Shown: positions 49,392 to 62,700 of the stretch, in pieces | How positions within the stretch are numbered: the stretch's first letter is position 1 | Layout: every line of letters starts with the position of its first letter | Origin: Simiduia sp. 21SJ11W-1 | GTDB taxonomy: Bacteria; Pseudomonadota; Gammaproteobacteria; Pseudomonadales; Cellvibrionaceae | Reading direction: 5' to 3' | Assembly: GCF_024138675.1 (NCBI RefSeq) | Contig: NZ_CP090959.1 | Coordinates: forward strand, 1,457,501-1,521,500 | Length of the DNA stretch: 64,000 nucleotides | Translations under genes and position numbers: made by a program | Notes under the pieces: model-generated | What the model saw: the letters and a program-made list of their open reading frames with translations, nothing else | Databases searched by the model: none | Told to the model about the DNA's origin: nothing

Positions 49392-50675
49392 ATGATCGCA
49401 TTTCGTTCGCTTGTAGTTGCAGGCCTTTTGTTGGGAGCCGCTAGCACTGCCCAGGCTATCTCCCTGCAAGATGCCGTTAAGCATACCCTTGAATCCCACC
49501 CGGAAATTTTGGCTGCTCGCCACGAAATAGACGCCCGCAAGGCTGAAGTAGGGCTTGCCAAGGCAGGGTTTCTGCCACGGCTGGATGCCACGGCCGGCGT
49601 GGGCTACGAAGAAAATCGTAACCCCAATACACTGGATGAAACTGTATCGATGAGCCGCAACGAGCTCTCGCTGCAGGCGCGACAAATGGTCTTTGATGGC
49701 TTTGCCACTGCTGATGAAGTTGACCGCCAGCAGGCGCGGGTAGACAGCGCAACCTTTTTAGCGCTCGCCTCTACCGAAGGGGTGACATTGCGCACTGCCG
49801 AGGTGTATTTGAACCTGTTGCGCCAGCTGGATTTAATGAAACTGGCCAAGGAAAACCTTAAGCAGCACCAGAACATTTACGACCAAATGGTACTAAGGAA
49901 CCGTTCAGGGGTTGGCAGCAAGGCCGACCTCGATCAGATTTCTGCTCGCCTGGCACTGGCTAACAGTAATCTGGTTGTGGCTGAAAATAATTTGCTGGAC
50001 GCCCGTACCAACTTTTACCGGGTAGTGGGTTTTTTGCCCGACACCAATGCCATGAGCATGCCAGACCAAACCTTGCCCTTGCCGCCCACCATGGAGGCAG
50101 CGGTTGGCATGGCGTTAGAGCGTCACCCCACCTTGCTTTCTGCCATGGCGGATGTGAGTGCTGCCAAAGCCCAATACGAAGCGAGTGATGCCAGTTATTG
50201 GCCGCAGTTGCAGTTAGAGGCTGATAAACGCCTGGATAACAACATTGGCGGCATTGAAGGGCGTGATGAGAATTTTGTAGTGGCGCTGCGTATGCGCTAC
50301 AACCTGTTTAATGGCGGTGCCGATAAGGCGCGCCGCACGCAAACCGCCTACCTGCTGGAAGAAGCCCGTGAAGTTCGTAACAACACCCACCGCCAAGTGG
50401 TTGAAAGTATGCGTCTTTCCTGGAGCAACTATGAGGCAGTGAGCAGCCAGCTGCGCTATTTGCAAGAGCATGTGCGCGCTGCCACCTCAACGCGAAAAGC
50501 CTATCAGCAGCAATTCAACATTGGCCGACGCACTTTGCTAGATCTGTTAAACACAGAAAACGAAGTGCTTGATGCCAAGCGTTCTTTGATTGGCGCGAAT
50601 TATGATCGGCTGTTTGCCCAGTACCGCATTCTAAATGCCATGGGTGATTTAACGGCCTATTTAAGCGGCGAGTAA
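49392..50675 (+). CDS. lapE: TolC-family outer-membrane channel of the type I secretion system, LapE-like
   Basis: 427 residues with a signal peptide (MIAFRSLVVAGLLLGAASTAQA, cut after residue 22; read as hydrophobic core 5-20). The mature part has the TolC duplicated pattern: SLQDAVKHTLESHPEILAAR and, in the second half, MALERHPTLLSAMADVSAA, with long helices between and FNIGRRTLLDLLNTENEVLDAKR near the end. It forms the outer-membrane trimer through which the adhesin passes. It lies between lapC and the adhesin gene; a hairpin separates it from the latter. Confidence 0.93.
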   Translation: MIAFRSLVVAGLLLGAASTAQAISLQDAVKHTLESHPEILAARHEIDARKAEVGLAKAGFLPRLDATAGVGYEENRNPNTLDETVSMSRNELSLQARQMVFDGFATADEVDRQQARVDSATFLALASTEGVTLRTAEVYLNLLRQLDLMKLAKENLKQHQNIYDQMVLRNRSGVGSKADLDQISARLALANSNLVVAENNLLDARTNFYRVVGFLPDTNAMSMPDQTLPLPPTMEAAVGMALERHPTLLSAMADVSAAKAQYEASDASYWPQLQLEADKRLDNNIGGIEGRDENFVVALRMRYNLFNGGADKARRTQTAYLLEEAREVRNNTHRQVVESMRLSWSNYEAVSSQLRYLQEHVRAATSTRKAYQQQFNIGRRTLLDLLNTENEVLDAKRSLIGANYDRLFAQYRILNAMGDLTAYLSGE

Positions 50676-50698
50676 CCGCTAAACTGAACAAAGAAATT

Positions 50699-50741
50699 GC
50701 CGGCGCTGCCGGCATTATACCGGGCTGGCCCCGGCGTTTTT
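50699..50741 (+). terminator. terminator-like hairpin between lapE and the adhesin gene
   Basis: A GC-rich stem (GCCGG at 50699 with CCGGC at 50731, plus inner CCGG/CCGG pairing) is followed by TTTTT at 50737-50741. It ends 17 bases before the adhesin ATG and leaves no room for a promoter after it. Confidence 0.6.
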
Positions 50742-50758
50742 GTAACTTGAGGTGAGCT

Positions 50759-53700
50759 ATGGCGAGCGCGTTTTCTGCGGTAATTCAAACCCGTGTAATG
50801 GCAGTGCAGGGGGAGGCGTGGGTTACCGATGCCGAAGGCGTCAAGCGGCCGCTGACCGCGGGCGAAATAGTTGAGCTCAATGAATGGATTGCCACCGGCG
50901 CGGGTGCAGTGTTGGTGATGTCTATTGGTAAAGACGCCGTGATTACCCTCGGCCAAAACGAAACGCTGCGTTTTGATAAAAACTTTTTGAGCGAACTGGA
51001 TAAGCAAGCCGAAGAGGGGAGTTTACAAGCGGGCGTTAATTTTGATGCACTAGAACAGGCTATCGAAGAGGGCCGAAGCCTGGACGAGGTCTTGCCAGCG
51101 GCCGCCGCCGGCGGTGATGGCACAGCGGACGGGAGTGCCGGCACCGGTGGTGTGCGCGTAGATTTAACAGCAGAGCGGGTAACGCCTGAAAGCGGGTTTG
51201 AAACCTCGACTGTGGGCTACGATTCCAACCGCCAGTTTAACGACATTGGTGGTCGTGATGGCAGCGGCAACCTGAACCTGCCAGACCCTGTAATCACCAT
51301 CAATCCACTGACGGTGGATGACGTCATCAATGCCCAAGAGCAAAGCCAGCCTTTGGTTGTTTCGGGCGATGCCACCAACATGCCCGATGGCAGTGAAGTG
51401 CTTGTCACCTTCAATGGCAACACTTATGTGGGCGTGGTAAATAATGGCTCCTGGAGTGCCACCGTGCCTGCAGCAGATATGCTGGCCGCCGCAGACGGCC
51501 AATACCAGCTCACTGCCGGTGCCGGTAACACGTTAGTAACACGCGATTTCAGTATCGATAGCCAAACCAATGGCACCATCAATTTCACGTCAACTGTTAC
51601 TCCCGATAACAGCTTGAGCCCAGATGAAGCCACTGGCACTGTAACGGTGGCAGGCAATGTTACCGGCGATTTCAATGCCGGTGATCAAATCACATTGACG
51701 GTAAACGGTGTTGATTACCTGGGTACACTTGATGGTGCGGGTAACTTCGCGGTCGACATCGCCGGGAGTGATTTGCAGGCAGACGCTGATAGCAGCATCA
51801 GTGCAAGCTTTCTCGCATCAGACAGCGCCGGCAATACACAATTAATTGCTAACCAGTTGGCCTATCAGGTTGAGGTGGTTAACACAGAAGGCAGTGTAAC
51901 TGTTACGGGCACCCCGCAAGTGGGTGAGGCGCTTGTTGCCAGTGTGACTGATGTTAATGGCGCAGCTGGCGCGATCAGCTACCAATGGTTTGCCGACGGC
52001 GTGGCCGTTAATGGTGCAACCTCCAGAGCCTTTACACTTTCAGATGCTGAAGTGGGTAAAACCATTACTGTACAGGCATCTTACACAGACGACGAAGGCT
52101 TTACAGAAGCGCCTGTTTCCGCGGCAACATCTGCCGTGGTAGCGGTGAATGACGGTGCATCGGCCACCATCGCCGGCATTGCACAAGAAGATGAAACGCT
52201 GACTGCCACAGTCAATGATCCCGATGGTGCGAGCGGTGCCATTGCCTACCAGTGGTACGCCGATGGTGTAGCGATCAGCGGCGCGACGGGTAGCACCTAT
52301 ACCCTGACCGATGCCGACGTGGGCAAAGCCGTCACCGTGCAGGCAAGTTACACCGATGATCAAGGCTTCGCCGAATCACCAACCTCTGCGGCCACCTCAG
52401 TTGTTGCGGGCGTAAATGACGGTGCCTCAATCAGCATCACTGGCACTGCGCTAGAAGACGAAACCTTAACTGCGACTGTGAATGATCCAGACGGTGCCAA
52501 TGGTGCAATTACCTATCAGTGGTACGCCGACGGCGTCGCTATTGGTGGGGCTACCGGCAATACCTACACGCTCACAGATAGCGAAGTAGGCAAAGCCATT
52601 ACCGTGCAGGCAAGTTACACAGACGATCAAGGCTTCGCCGAATCACCAACCTCTGCGGCCACCTCAGTTGTTGCGGGCGTTAATGACGGTGCCTCAATCA
52701 GCATCACCGGCACTGCGCTAGAAGACGAAACCTTAACTGCGACTGTCAATGATCCAGACGGCGCCAATGGTGCAATTACCTATCAGTGGTTTGCTGATGG
52801 CGTGGCCATTGGTGGCGCCACAAATTCGACCTACACGTTGACCGACAGCGAAGTGGGTAAGGCCATCACTGTTCAGGCCACTTATACGGATGACCAGGGC
52901 TTCGCCGAATCACCAACATCGGCAGCGACGGCGGCGGTTGCTGGCGTGAATGATGGCGCATCCGTTTCCATCACCGGCACTGCGCTAGAAGACGAAACCT
53001 TAACCGCCACTGTGAATGATCCCGATGGCGCCAGTGGCGTGATTAGTTACCAGTGGTACGCCGACGGCGTCGCTATTGGTGGTGCTACCGGCAATACCTA
53101 CACGCTCACAGATAGCGAAGTAGGCAAAGCCATTACCGTACAGGCCACTTATACGGATGACCAGGGCTTCTCCGAATCTCCGATTTCTGCGGCCACTGCT
53201 GCTGTTGCGGGCGTGAATGATGGTGCATCCGTTTCCATCACCGGCACGGCGCAGGAAGATGAAGTTCTTACTGCTACAGTCAATGATCCAGACGGTGCGA
53301 GTGGGGCAATTACCTATCAGTGGTTTGCCGATGGCGTAGCTATTGGTGGCGCCACTAATGCGACTTACACACTGACCGATGCGGAAGTGGGTAAAGCCAT
53401 CACCGTACAGGCCACTTATACCGATGACCAGGGCTTCTCCGAATCTCCGATTTCTGCGGCCACTGCTGCTGTTGCAGGCGTTAATGACGGTGCCTCAATC
53501 AGCATCACCGGCACTGCGCTAGAAGACGAAACCTTAACTGCAACCGTCAATGATCCAGACGGCGCCAATGGTGCAATTACCTATCAGTGGTTTGCTGACG
53601 GCGTCGCTATTGGTGGTGCTACCGGCAATACCTACACGCTCACAGATAGCGAAGTAGGCAAAGCCATTACCGTACAGGCCAGTTATACCGATGATCAAGG

Positions 53701-56700
53701 CTTCTCCGAATCTCCGATTTCTGCGGCCACTGCTGCTGTTGCAGGCGTTAATGACGGTGCCTCAATCAGCATCACCGGCACTGCGCTAGAAGACGAAACC
53801 TTAACTGCAACCGTCAATGATCCAGACGGCGCCAATGGTGCAATTACCTATCAGTGGTTTGCTGACGGCGTCGCTATTGGTGGTGCTACCGGCAATACCT
53901 ACACGCTCACAGATAGCGAAGTAGGCAAAGCCATTACCGTACAGGCCACTTATACCGATGACCAGGGCTTCTCCGAATCTCCGATTTCTGCGGCCACTGC
54001 TGCTGTTGCAGGCGTTAATGATGGCGCATCCGTTTCCATCACCGGCACTGCGCTAGAAGACGAAACCTTAACTGCAACCGTCAATGATCCAGACGGCGCC
54101 AATGGTGCAATTACCTATCAGTGGTTTGCTGACGGCGTCGCTATTGGTGGTGCTACCGGCAATACCTACACGCTCACAGATAGCGAAGTAGGCAAAGCCA
54201 TTACCGTACAGGCCAGTTATACCGATGATCAAGGCTTCGCCGAATCACCAACATCGGCAGCGACGGCGGCGGTTGCTGGCGTGAATGATGGCGCATCCGT
54301 TTCCATCACCGGCACGGCGCTAGAAGACGAAACCTTAACCGCCACTGTGAATGATCCAGACGGTGCCAATGGTGCAATTACCTATCAGTGGTTTGCCGAT
54401 GGCGTAGCTATTGGTGGCGCCACTAATGCGACTTACACACTGACCGATGCGGAAGTGGGTAAAGCCATCACCGTACAGGCCACTTATACGGATGACCAGG
54501 GCTTCGCCGAATCACCAACATCGGCAGCGACGGCGGCGGTTGCTGGCGTGAATGATGGCGCATCCGTTTCCATCACCGGCACTGCGCTAGAAGACGAAAC
54601 CTTAACCGCCACTGTGAATGATCCCGATGGCGCCAGTGGCGTGATTAGTTACCAGTGGTACGCCGACGGCGTCGCTATTGGTGGTGCTACCGGCAATACC
54701 TACACGCTCACAGATAGCGAAGTAGGCAAAGCCATTACCGTACAGGCCACTTATACGGATGACCAGGGCTTCTCCGAATCTCCGATTTCTGCGGCCACTG
54801 CTGCTGTTGCGGGCGTGAATGATGGTGCATCCGTTTCCATCACCGGCACGGCGCAGGAAGATGAAGTTCTTACTGCTACAGTCAATGATCCAGACGGTGC
54901 GAGTGGGGCAATTACCTATCAGTGGTTTGCCGATGGCGTAGCTATTGGTGGCGCCACTAATGCGACTTACACACTGACCGATGCGGAAGTGGGTAAAGCC
55001 ATCACCGTACAGGCCACTTATACCGATGACCAGGGCTTCTCCGAATCTCCGATTTCTGCGGCCACTGCTGCTGTTGCAGGCGTTAATGACGGTGCCTCAA
55101 TCAGCATCACCGGCACTGCGCTAGAAGACGAAACCTTAACTGCAACCGTCAATGATCCAGACGGCGCCAATGGTGCAATTACCTATCAGTGGTTTGCTGA
55201 CGGCGTCGCTATTGGTGGTGCTACCGGCAATACCTACACGCTCACAGATAGCGAAGTAGGCAAAGCCATTACCGTACAGGCCAGTTATACCGATGATCAA
55301 GGCTTCTCCGAATCTCCGATTTCTGCGGCCACTGCTGCTGTTGCAGGCGTTAATGACGGTGCCTCAATCAGCATCACCGGCACTGCGCTAGAAGACGAAA
55401 CCTTAACTGCAACCGTCAATGATCCAGACGGCGCCAATGGTGCAATTACCTATCAGTGGTTTGCTGACGGCGTCGCTATTGGTGGGGCTACCGGCAATAC
55501 CTACACGCTCACAGATAGCGAAGTAGGCAAAGCCATTACCGTACAGGCCACTTATACCGATGACCAGGGCTTCTCCGAATCTCCGATTTCTGCGGCCACT
55601 GCTGCTGTTGCAGGCGTTAATGATGGCGCATCCGTTTCCATCACCGGCACTGCGCTAGAAGACGAAACCTTAACTGCAACCGTCAATGATCCAGACGGCG
55701 CCAATGGTGCAATTACCTATCAGTGGTTTGCTGACGGCGTCGCTATTGGTGGTGCTACCGGCAATACCTACACGCTCACAGATAGCGAAGTAGGCAAAGC
55801 CATTACCGTACAGGCCAGTTATACCGATGATCAAGGCTTCGCCGAATCACCAACATCGGCAGCGACGGCGGCGGTTGCTGGCGTGAATGATGGCGCATCC
55901 GTTTCCATCACCGGCACGGCGCTAGAAGACGAAACCTTAACCGCCACTGTGAATGATCCAGACGGTGCCAATGGTGCAATTACCTATCAGTGGTTTGCCG
56001 ATGGCGTAGCTATTGGTGGCGCCACTAATGCGACTTACACACTGACCGATGCGGAAGTGGGTAAAGCCATCACCGTACAGGCCACTTATACCGATGACCA
56101 GGGCTTCTCCGAATCACCAACATCGGCAGCGACGGCGGCGGTTGCTGGCGTGAATGATGGCGCATCCGTTTCCATCACCGGCACGGCGCTAGAAGACGAA
56201 ACCTTAACCGCCACTGTGAATGATCCCGATGGCGCCAGTGGCGTGATTAGTTACCAGTGGTACGCCGACGGCGTCGCTATTGGTGGTGCTACCGGCAATA
56301 CCTACACGCTCACAGATAGCGAAGTAGGCAAAGCCATTACCGTACAGGCCACTTATACGGATGACCAGGGCTTCTCCGAATCTCCGATTTCTGCGGCCAC
56401 TGCTGCTGTTGCGGGCGTGAATGATGGTGCATCCGTTTCCATCACCGGCACGGCGCTAGAAGACGAAACCTTAACTGCGACTGTGAATGATCCAGACGGT
56501 GCCAATGGTGCAATTACCTATCAGTGGTTTGCCGATGGCGTAGCTATTGGTGGCGCCACTAATGCGACTTACACACTGACCGATGCGGAAGTGGGTAAAG
56601 CCATCACCGTACAGGCCACTTATACCGATGACCAGGGCTTCTCCGAATCACCAACATCGGCAGCGACGGCGGCGGTTGCTGGCGTGAATGATGGCGCATC

Positions 56701-59700
56701 CGTTTCCATCACCGGCACGGCGCTAGAAGACGAAACCTTAACCGCCACTGTGAATGATCCAGACGGTGCCAATGGTGCAATTACCTATCAGTGGTTTGCC
56801 GATGGCGTAGCTATTGGTGGCGCCACTAATGCGACTTACACACTGACCGATGCGGAAGTGGGTAAAGCCATCACCGTACAGGCCACTTATACCGATGACC
56901 AGGGCTTCTCCGAATCACCAACATCGGCAGCGACGGCGGCGGTTGCTGGCGTGAATGATGGCGCATCCGTTTCCATCACCGGCACGGCGCTAGAAGACGA
57001 AACCTTAACCGCCACTGTGAATGATCCCGATGGCGCCAGTGGCGTGATTAGTTACCAGTGGTACGCCGACGGCGTCGCTATTGGTGGTGCTACCGGCAAT
57101 ACCTACACGCTCACAGATCGCGAAGTAGGCAAAGCCATTACCGTACAGGCCACTTATACGGATGACCAGGGCTTCTCCGAATCTCCGATTTCTGCGGCCA
57201 CTGCTGCTGTTGCGGGCGTGAATGATGGTGCATCCGTTTCCATCACCGGCACGGCGCAGGAAGATGAAGTTCTTACTGCTACAGTCAATGATCCAGACGG
57301 TGCGAGTGGGGCAATTACCTATCAGTGGTTTGCCGATGGCGTAGCTATTGGTGGCGCCACTAATGCGACTTACACACTGACCGATGCGGAAGTGGGTAAA
57401 GCCATCACCGTACAGGCCACTTATACCGATGACCAGGGCTTCTCCGAATCTCCGATTTCTGCGGCCACTGCTGCTGTTGCAGGCGTTAATGACGGTGCCT
57501 CAATCAGCATCACCGGCACTGCGCTAGAAGACGAAACCTTAACTGCAACCGTCAATGATCCAGACGGCGCCAATGGTGCAATTACCTATCAGTGGTTTGC
57601 TGACGGCGTCGCTATTGGTGGTGCTACCGGCAATACCTACACGCTCACAGATAGCGAAGTAGGCAAAGCCATTACCGTACAGGCCAGTTATACCGATGAT
57701 CAAGGCTTCGCCGAATCACCAACATCGGTAGCGACGGCGGCGGTTGCGGGCGTGAATGATGGTGCATCCGTTTCCATCACCGGCACGGCGCAGGAAGATG
57801 AAGTTCTTACTGCTACAGTCAATGATCCAGACGGTGCGAGTGAGGCAATTACCTATCAGTGGTTTGCCGATGGCGTAGCTATTGGTGGCGCCACTAATGC
57901 GACTTACACACTGACCGATGCGGAAGTGGGTAAAGCCATCACCGTACAGGCCACTTATACCGATGACCAGGGCTTCTCCGAATCTCCGATTTCTGCGGCC
58001 ACTGCTGCTGTTGCAGGCGTTAATGATGGCGCATCCGTTTCCATCACCGGCACGGCGCTAGAAGACGAAACCTTAACTGCGACTGTGAATGATCCAGACG
58101 GTGCCAATGGTGCAATTACCTATCAGTGGTACGCCGACGGCGTCGCTATTGGTGGGGCTACCGGCAATACCTACACGCTCACAGATAGCGAAGTAGGCAA
58201 AGCCATTACCGTGCAGGCAAGTTACACAGACGATCAAGGCTTCGCCGAATCACCAACCTCTGCGGCCACCTCAGTTGTTGCGGGCGTTAATGACGGTGCC
58301 TCAATCAGCATCACCGGCACTGCGCTAGAAGACGAAACCTTAACTGCGACTGTCAATGATCCAGACGGCGCCAATGGTGCAATTACCTATCAGTGGTTTG
58401 CTGATGGCGTGGCCATTGGTGGAGCCACAAATTCGACCTACACGTTGACCGACAGCGAAGTGGGTAAGGCCATCACTGTTCAGGCCACTTATACGGATGA
58501 CCAGGGCTTCGCCGAATCACCAACATCGGCAGCGACGGCGGCGGTTGCTGGCGTGAATGATGGCGCATCCGTTTCCATCACCGGCACTGCGCTAGAAGAC
58601 GAAACCTTAACCGCCACTGTGAATGATCCCGATGGCGCCAGTGGCGTGATTAGTTACCAGTGGTACGCCGACGGCGTCGCTATTGGTGGTGCTACCGGCA
58701 ATACCTACACGCTCACAGATAGCGAAGTAGGCAAAGCCATTACCGTACAGGCCACTTATACGGATGACCAGGGCTTCTCCGAATCTCCGATTTCTGCGGC
58801 CACTGCTGCTGTTGCAGGCGTTAATGATGGCGCATCCGTTTCCATCACCGGCACTGCGCTAGAAGACGAAACCTTAACTGCAACCGTCAATGATCCAGAC
58901 GGCGCCAATGGTGCAATTACCTATCAGTGGTTTGCTGACGGCGTCGCTATTGGTGGTGCTACCGGCAATACCTACACGCTCACAGATAGCGAAGTAGGCA
59001 AAGCCATTACCGTACAGGCCAGTTATACCGATGATCAAGGCTTCGCCGAATCACCAACATCGGTAGCGACGGCGGCGGTTGCGGGCGTGAATGATGGTGC
59101 ATCCGTTTCCATCACCGGCACGGCGCAGGAAGATGAAGTTCTTACTGCTACAGTCAATGATCCAGACGGTGCGAGTGGGGCAATTACCTATCAGTGGTTT
59201 GCCGATGGCGTAGCTATTGGTGGCGCCACTAATGCGACTTACACACTGACCGATGCGGAAGTGGGTAAAGCCATCACCGTACAGGCCACTTATACCGATG
59301 ATCAAGGCTTCGCCGAATCTCCGATTTCTGCGGCCACTGCTGCTGTTGCGGGCGTGAATGATGGTGCATCCGTTTCCATCACCGGCACGGCGCAGGAAGA
59401 TGAAGTTCTTACTGCTACAGTCAATGATCCAGACGGTGCGAGTGGGGCAATTACCTATCAGTGGTTTGCCGATGGCGTAGCTATTGGTGGCGCCACTAAT
59501 GCGACTTACACACTGACCGATGCGGAAGTGGGTAAAGCCATCACCGTACAGGCCACTTATACCGATGATCAAGGCTTCGCCGAATCACCAACCTCTGCGG
59601 CCACCTCAGTTGTTGCAGGCGTGAATGATGGTGCATCCGTTTCCATCACCGGCACGGCGCAGGAAGATGAAGTTCTTACTGCTACAGTCAATGATCCAGA

Positions 59701-62700
59701 CGGTGCGAGTGGGGCAATTACCTATCAGTGGTTTGCCGATGGCGTAGCTATTGGTGGCGCCACTAATGCGACTTACACACTGACCGATGCGGAAGTGGGT
59801 AAAGCCATCACCGTACAGGCCACTTATACCGATGATCAAGGCTTCGCCGAATCACCAACCTCTGCGGCCACCTCAGTTGTTGCGGGCGTAAATGACGGTG
59901 CCTCAATCAGCATCACTGGCACTGCGCTAGAAGACGAAACCTTAACTGCGACTGTCAATGATCCAGACGGTGCGAGTGGGGCAATTACCTATCAGTGGTT
60001 TGCCGATGGCGTAGCTATTGGTGGCGCCACTAATGCGACTTACACACTGACCGATGCGGAAGTGGGTAAAGCCATTACCGTGCAGGCCAGTTACACCGAT
60101 GATCAAGGCTTCTCCGAATCTCCGATTTCTGCGGCCACTGCTGCTGTTGCGGGCGTGAATGATGGTGCATCCGTTTCCATCACCGGCACGGCGCTAGAAG
60201 ACGAAACCTTAACTGCGACTGTGAATGATCCAGACGGTGCCAATGGTGCAATTACCTATCAGTGGTTTGCCGATGGCGTAGCTATTGGTGGCGCCACTAA
60301 TGCGACTTACACACTGACCGATGCGGAAGTGGGTAAAGCCATCACCGTACAGGCCACTTATACCGATGACCAGGGCTTCTCCGAATCACCAACATCGGCA
60401 GCGACGGCGGCGGTTGCTGGCGTGAATGATGGCGCATCCGTTTCCATCACCGGCACTGCGCTAGAAGACGAAACCTTAACCGCCACTGTGAATGATCCCG
60501 ATGGCGCCAGTGGCGTGATTAGTTACCAGTGGTACGCCGACGGCGTCGCTATTGGTGGTGCTACCGGCAATACCTACACGCTCACAGATAGCGAAGTAGG
60601 CAAAGCCATTACCGTACAGGCCACTTATACGGATGACCAGGGCTTCTCCGAATCTCCGATTTCTGCGGCCACTGCTGCTGTTGCGGGCGTGAATGATGGT
60701 GCATCCGTTTCCATCACCGGCACGGCGCAGGAAGATGAAGTTCTTACTGCTACAGTCAATGATCCAGACGGTGCGAGTGGGGCAATTACCTATCAGTGGT
60801 TTGCCGATGGCGTAGCTATTGGTGGCGCCACTAATGCGACTTACACACTGACCGATGCGGAAGTGGGTAAAGCCATCACCGTACAGGCCACTTATACCGA
60901 TGACCAGGGCTTCTCCGAATCTCCGATTTCTGCGGCCACTGCTGCTGTTGCAGGCGTTAATGATGGCGCATCCGTTTCCATCACCGGCACTGCGCTAGAA
61001 GACGAAACCTTAACTGCAACCGTCAATGATCCAGACGGCGCCAATGGTGCAATTACCTATCAGTGGTTTGCTGACGGCGTCGCTATTGGTGGTGCTACCG
61101 GCAATACCTACACGCTCACAGATAGCGAAGTAGGCAAAGCCATTACCGTACAGGCCACTTATACGGATGACCAGGGCTTCTCCGAATCTCCGATTTCTGC
61201 GGCCACTGCTGCTGTTGCGGGCGTGAATGATGGTGCATCCGTTTCCATCACCGGCACGGCGCAGGAAGATGAAGTTCTTACTGCTACAGTCAATGATCCA
61301 GACGGTGCGAGTGGGGCAATTACCTATCAGTGGTTTGCCGATGGCGTAGCTATTGGTGGCGCCACTAATGCGACTTACACACTGACCGATGCGGAAGTGG
61401 GTAAAGCCATCACCGTACAGGCCACTTATACCGATGATCAAGGCTTCGCCGAATCACCAACCTCTGCGGCCACCTCAGTTGTTGCGGGCGTTAATGACGG
61501 TGCCTCAATCAGCATCACCGGCACTGCGCTAGAAGACGAAACCTTAACTGCGACTGTCAATGATCCAGACGGCGCCAATGGTGCAATTACCTATCAGTGG
61601 TTTGCTGATGGCGTGGCCATTGGTGGCGCCACTAATGCGACTTACACACTGACCGATGCGGAAGTGGGTAAAGCCATCACCGTACAGGCCACTTATACCG
61701 ATGACCAGGGCTTCTCCGAATCTCCGATTTCTGCGGCCACTGCTGCTGTTGCAGGCGTTAATGATGGCGCATCCGTTTCCATCACCGGCACGGCGCTAGA
61801 AGACGAAACCTTAACTGCAACCGTCAATGATCCAGACGGCGCCAATGGTGCAATTACCTATCAGTGGTTTGCTGACGGCGTCGCTATTGGTGGTGCTACC
61901 GGCAATACCTACACGCTCACAGATAGCGAAGTAGGCAAAGCCATTACCGTACAGGCCACTTATACCGATGACCAGGGCTTCTCCGAATCTCCGATTTCTG
62001 CGGCCACTGCTGCTGTTGCAGGCGTTAATGATGGCGCATCCGTTTCCATCACCGGCACTGCGCTAGAAGACGAAACCTTAACTGCGACTGTCAATGATCC
62101 AGACGGCGCCAATGGTGCAATTACCTATCAGTGGTTTGCTGATGGCGTGGCCATTGGTGGAGCCACAAATTCGACCTACACGTTGACCGACAGCGAAGTG
62201 GGTAAGGCCATCACTGTTCAGGCCACTTATACGGATGACCAGGGCTTCGCCGAATCACCAACATCGGCAGCGACGGCGGCGGTTGCTGGCGTGAATGATG
62301 GCGCATCCGTTTCCATCACCGGCACTGCGCTAGAAGACGAAACCTTAACCGCCACTGTGAATGATCCCGATGGCGCCAGTGGCGTGATTAGTTACCAGTG
62401 GTACGCCGACGGCGTCGCTATTGGTGGTGCTACCGGCAATACCTACACGCTCACAGATAGCGAAGTAGGCAAAGCCATTACCGTACAGGCCACTTATACG
62501 GATGACCAGGGCTTCTCCGAATCTCCGATTTCTGCGGCCACTGCTGCTGTTGCAGGCGTTAATGATGGCGCATCCGTTTCCATCACCGGCACTGCGCTAG
62601 AAGACGAAACCTTAACTGCAACCGTCAATGATCCAGACGGCGCCAATGGTGCAATTACCTATCAGTGGTTTGCTGACGGCGTCGCTATTGGTGGTGCTAC

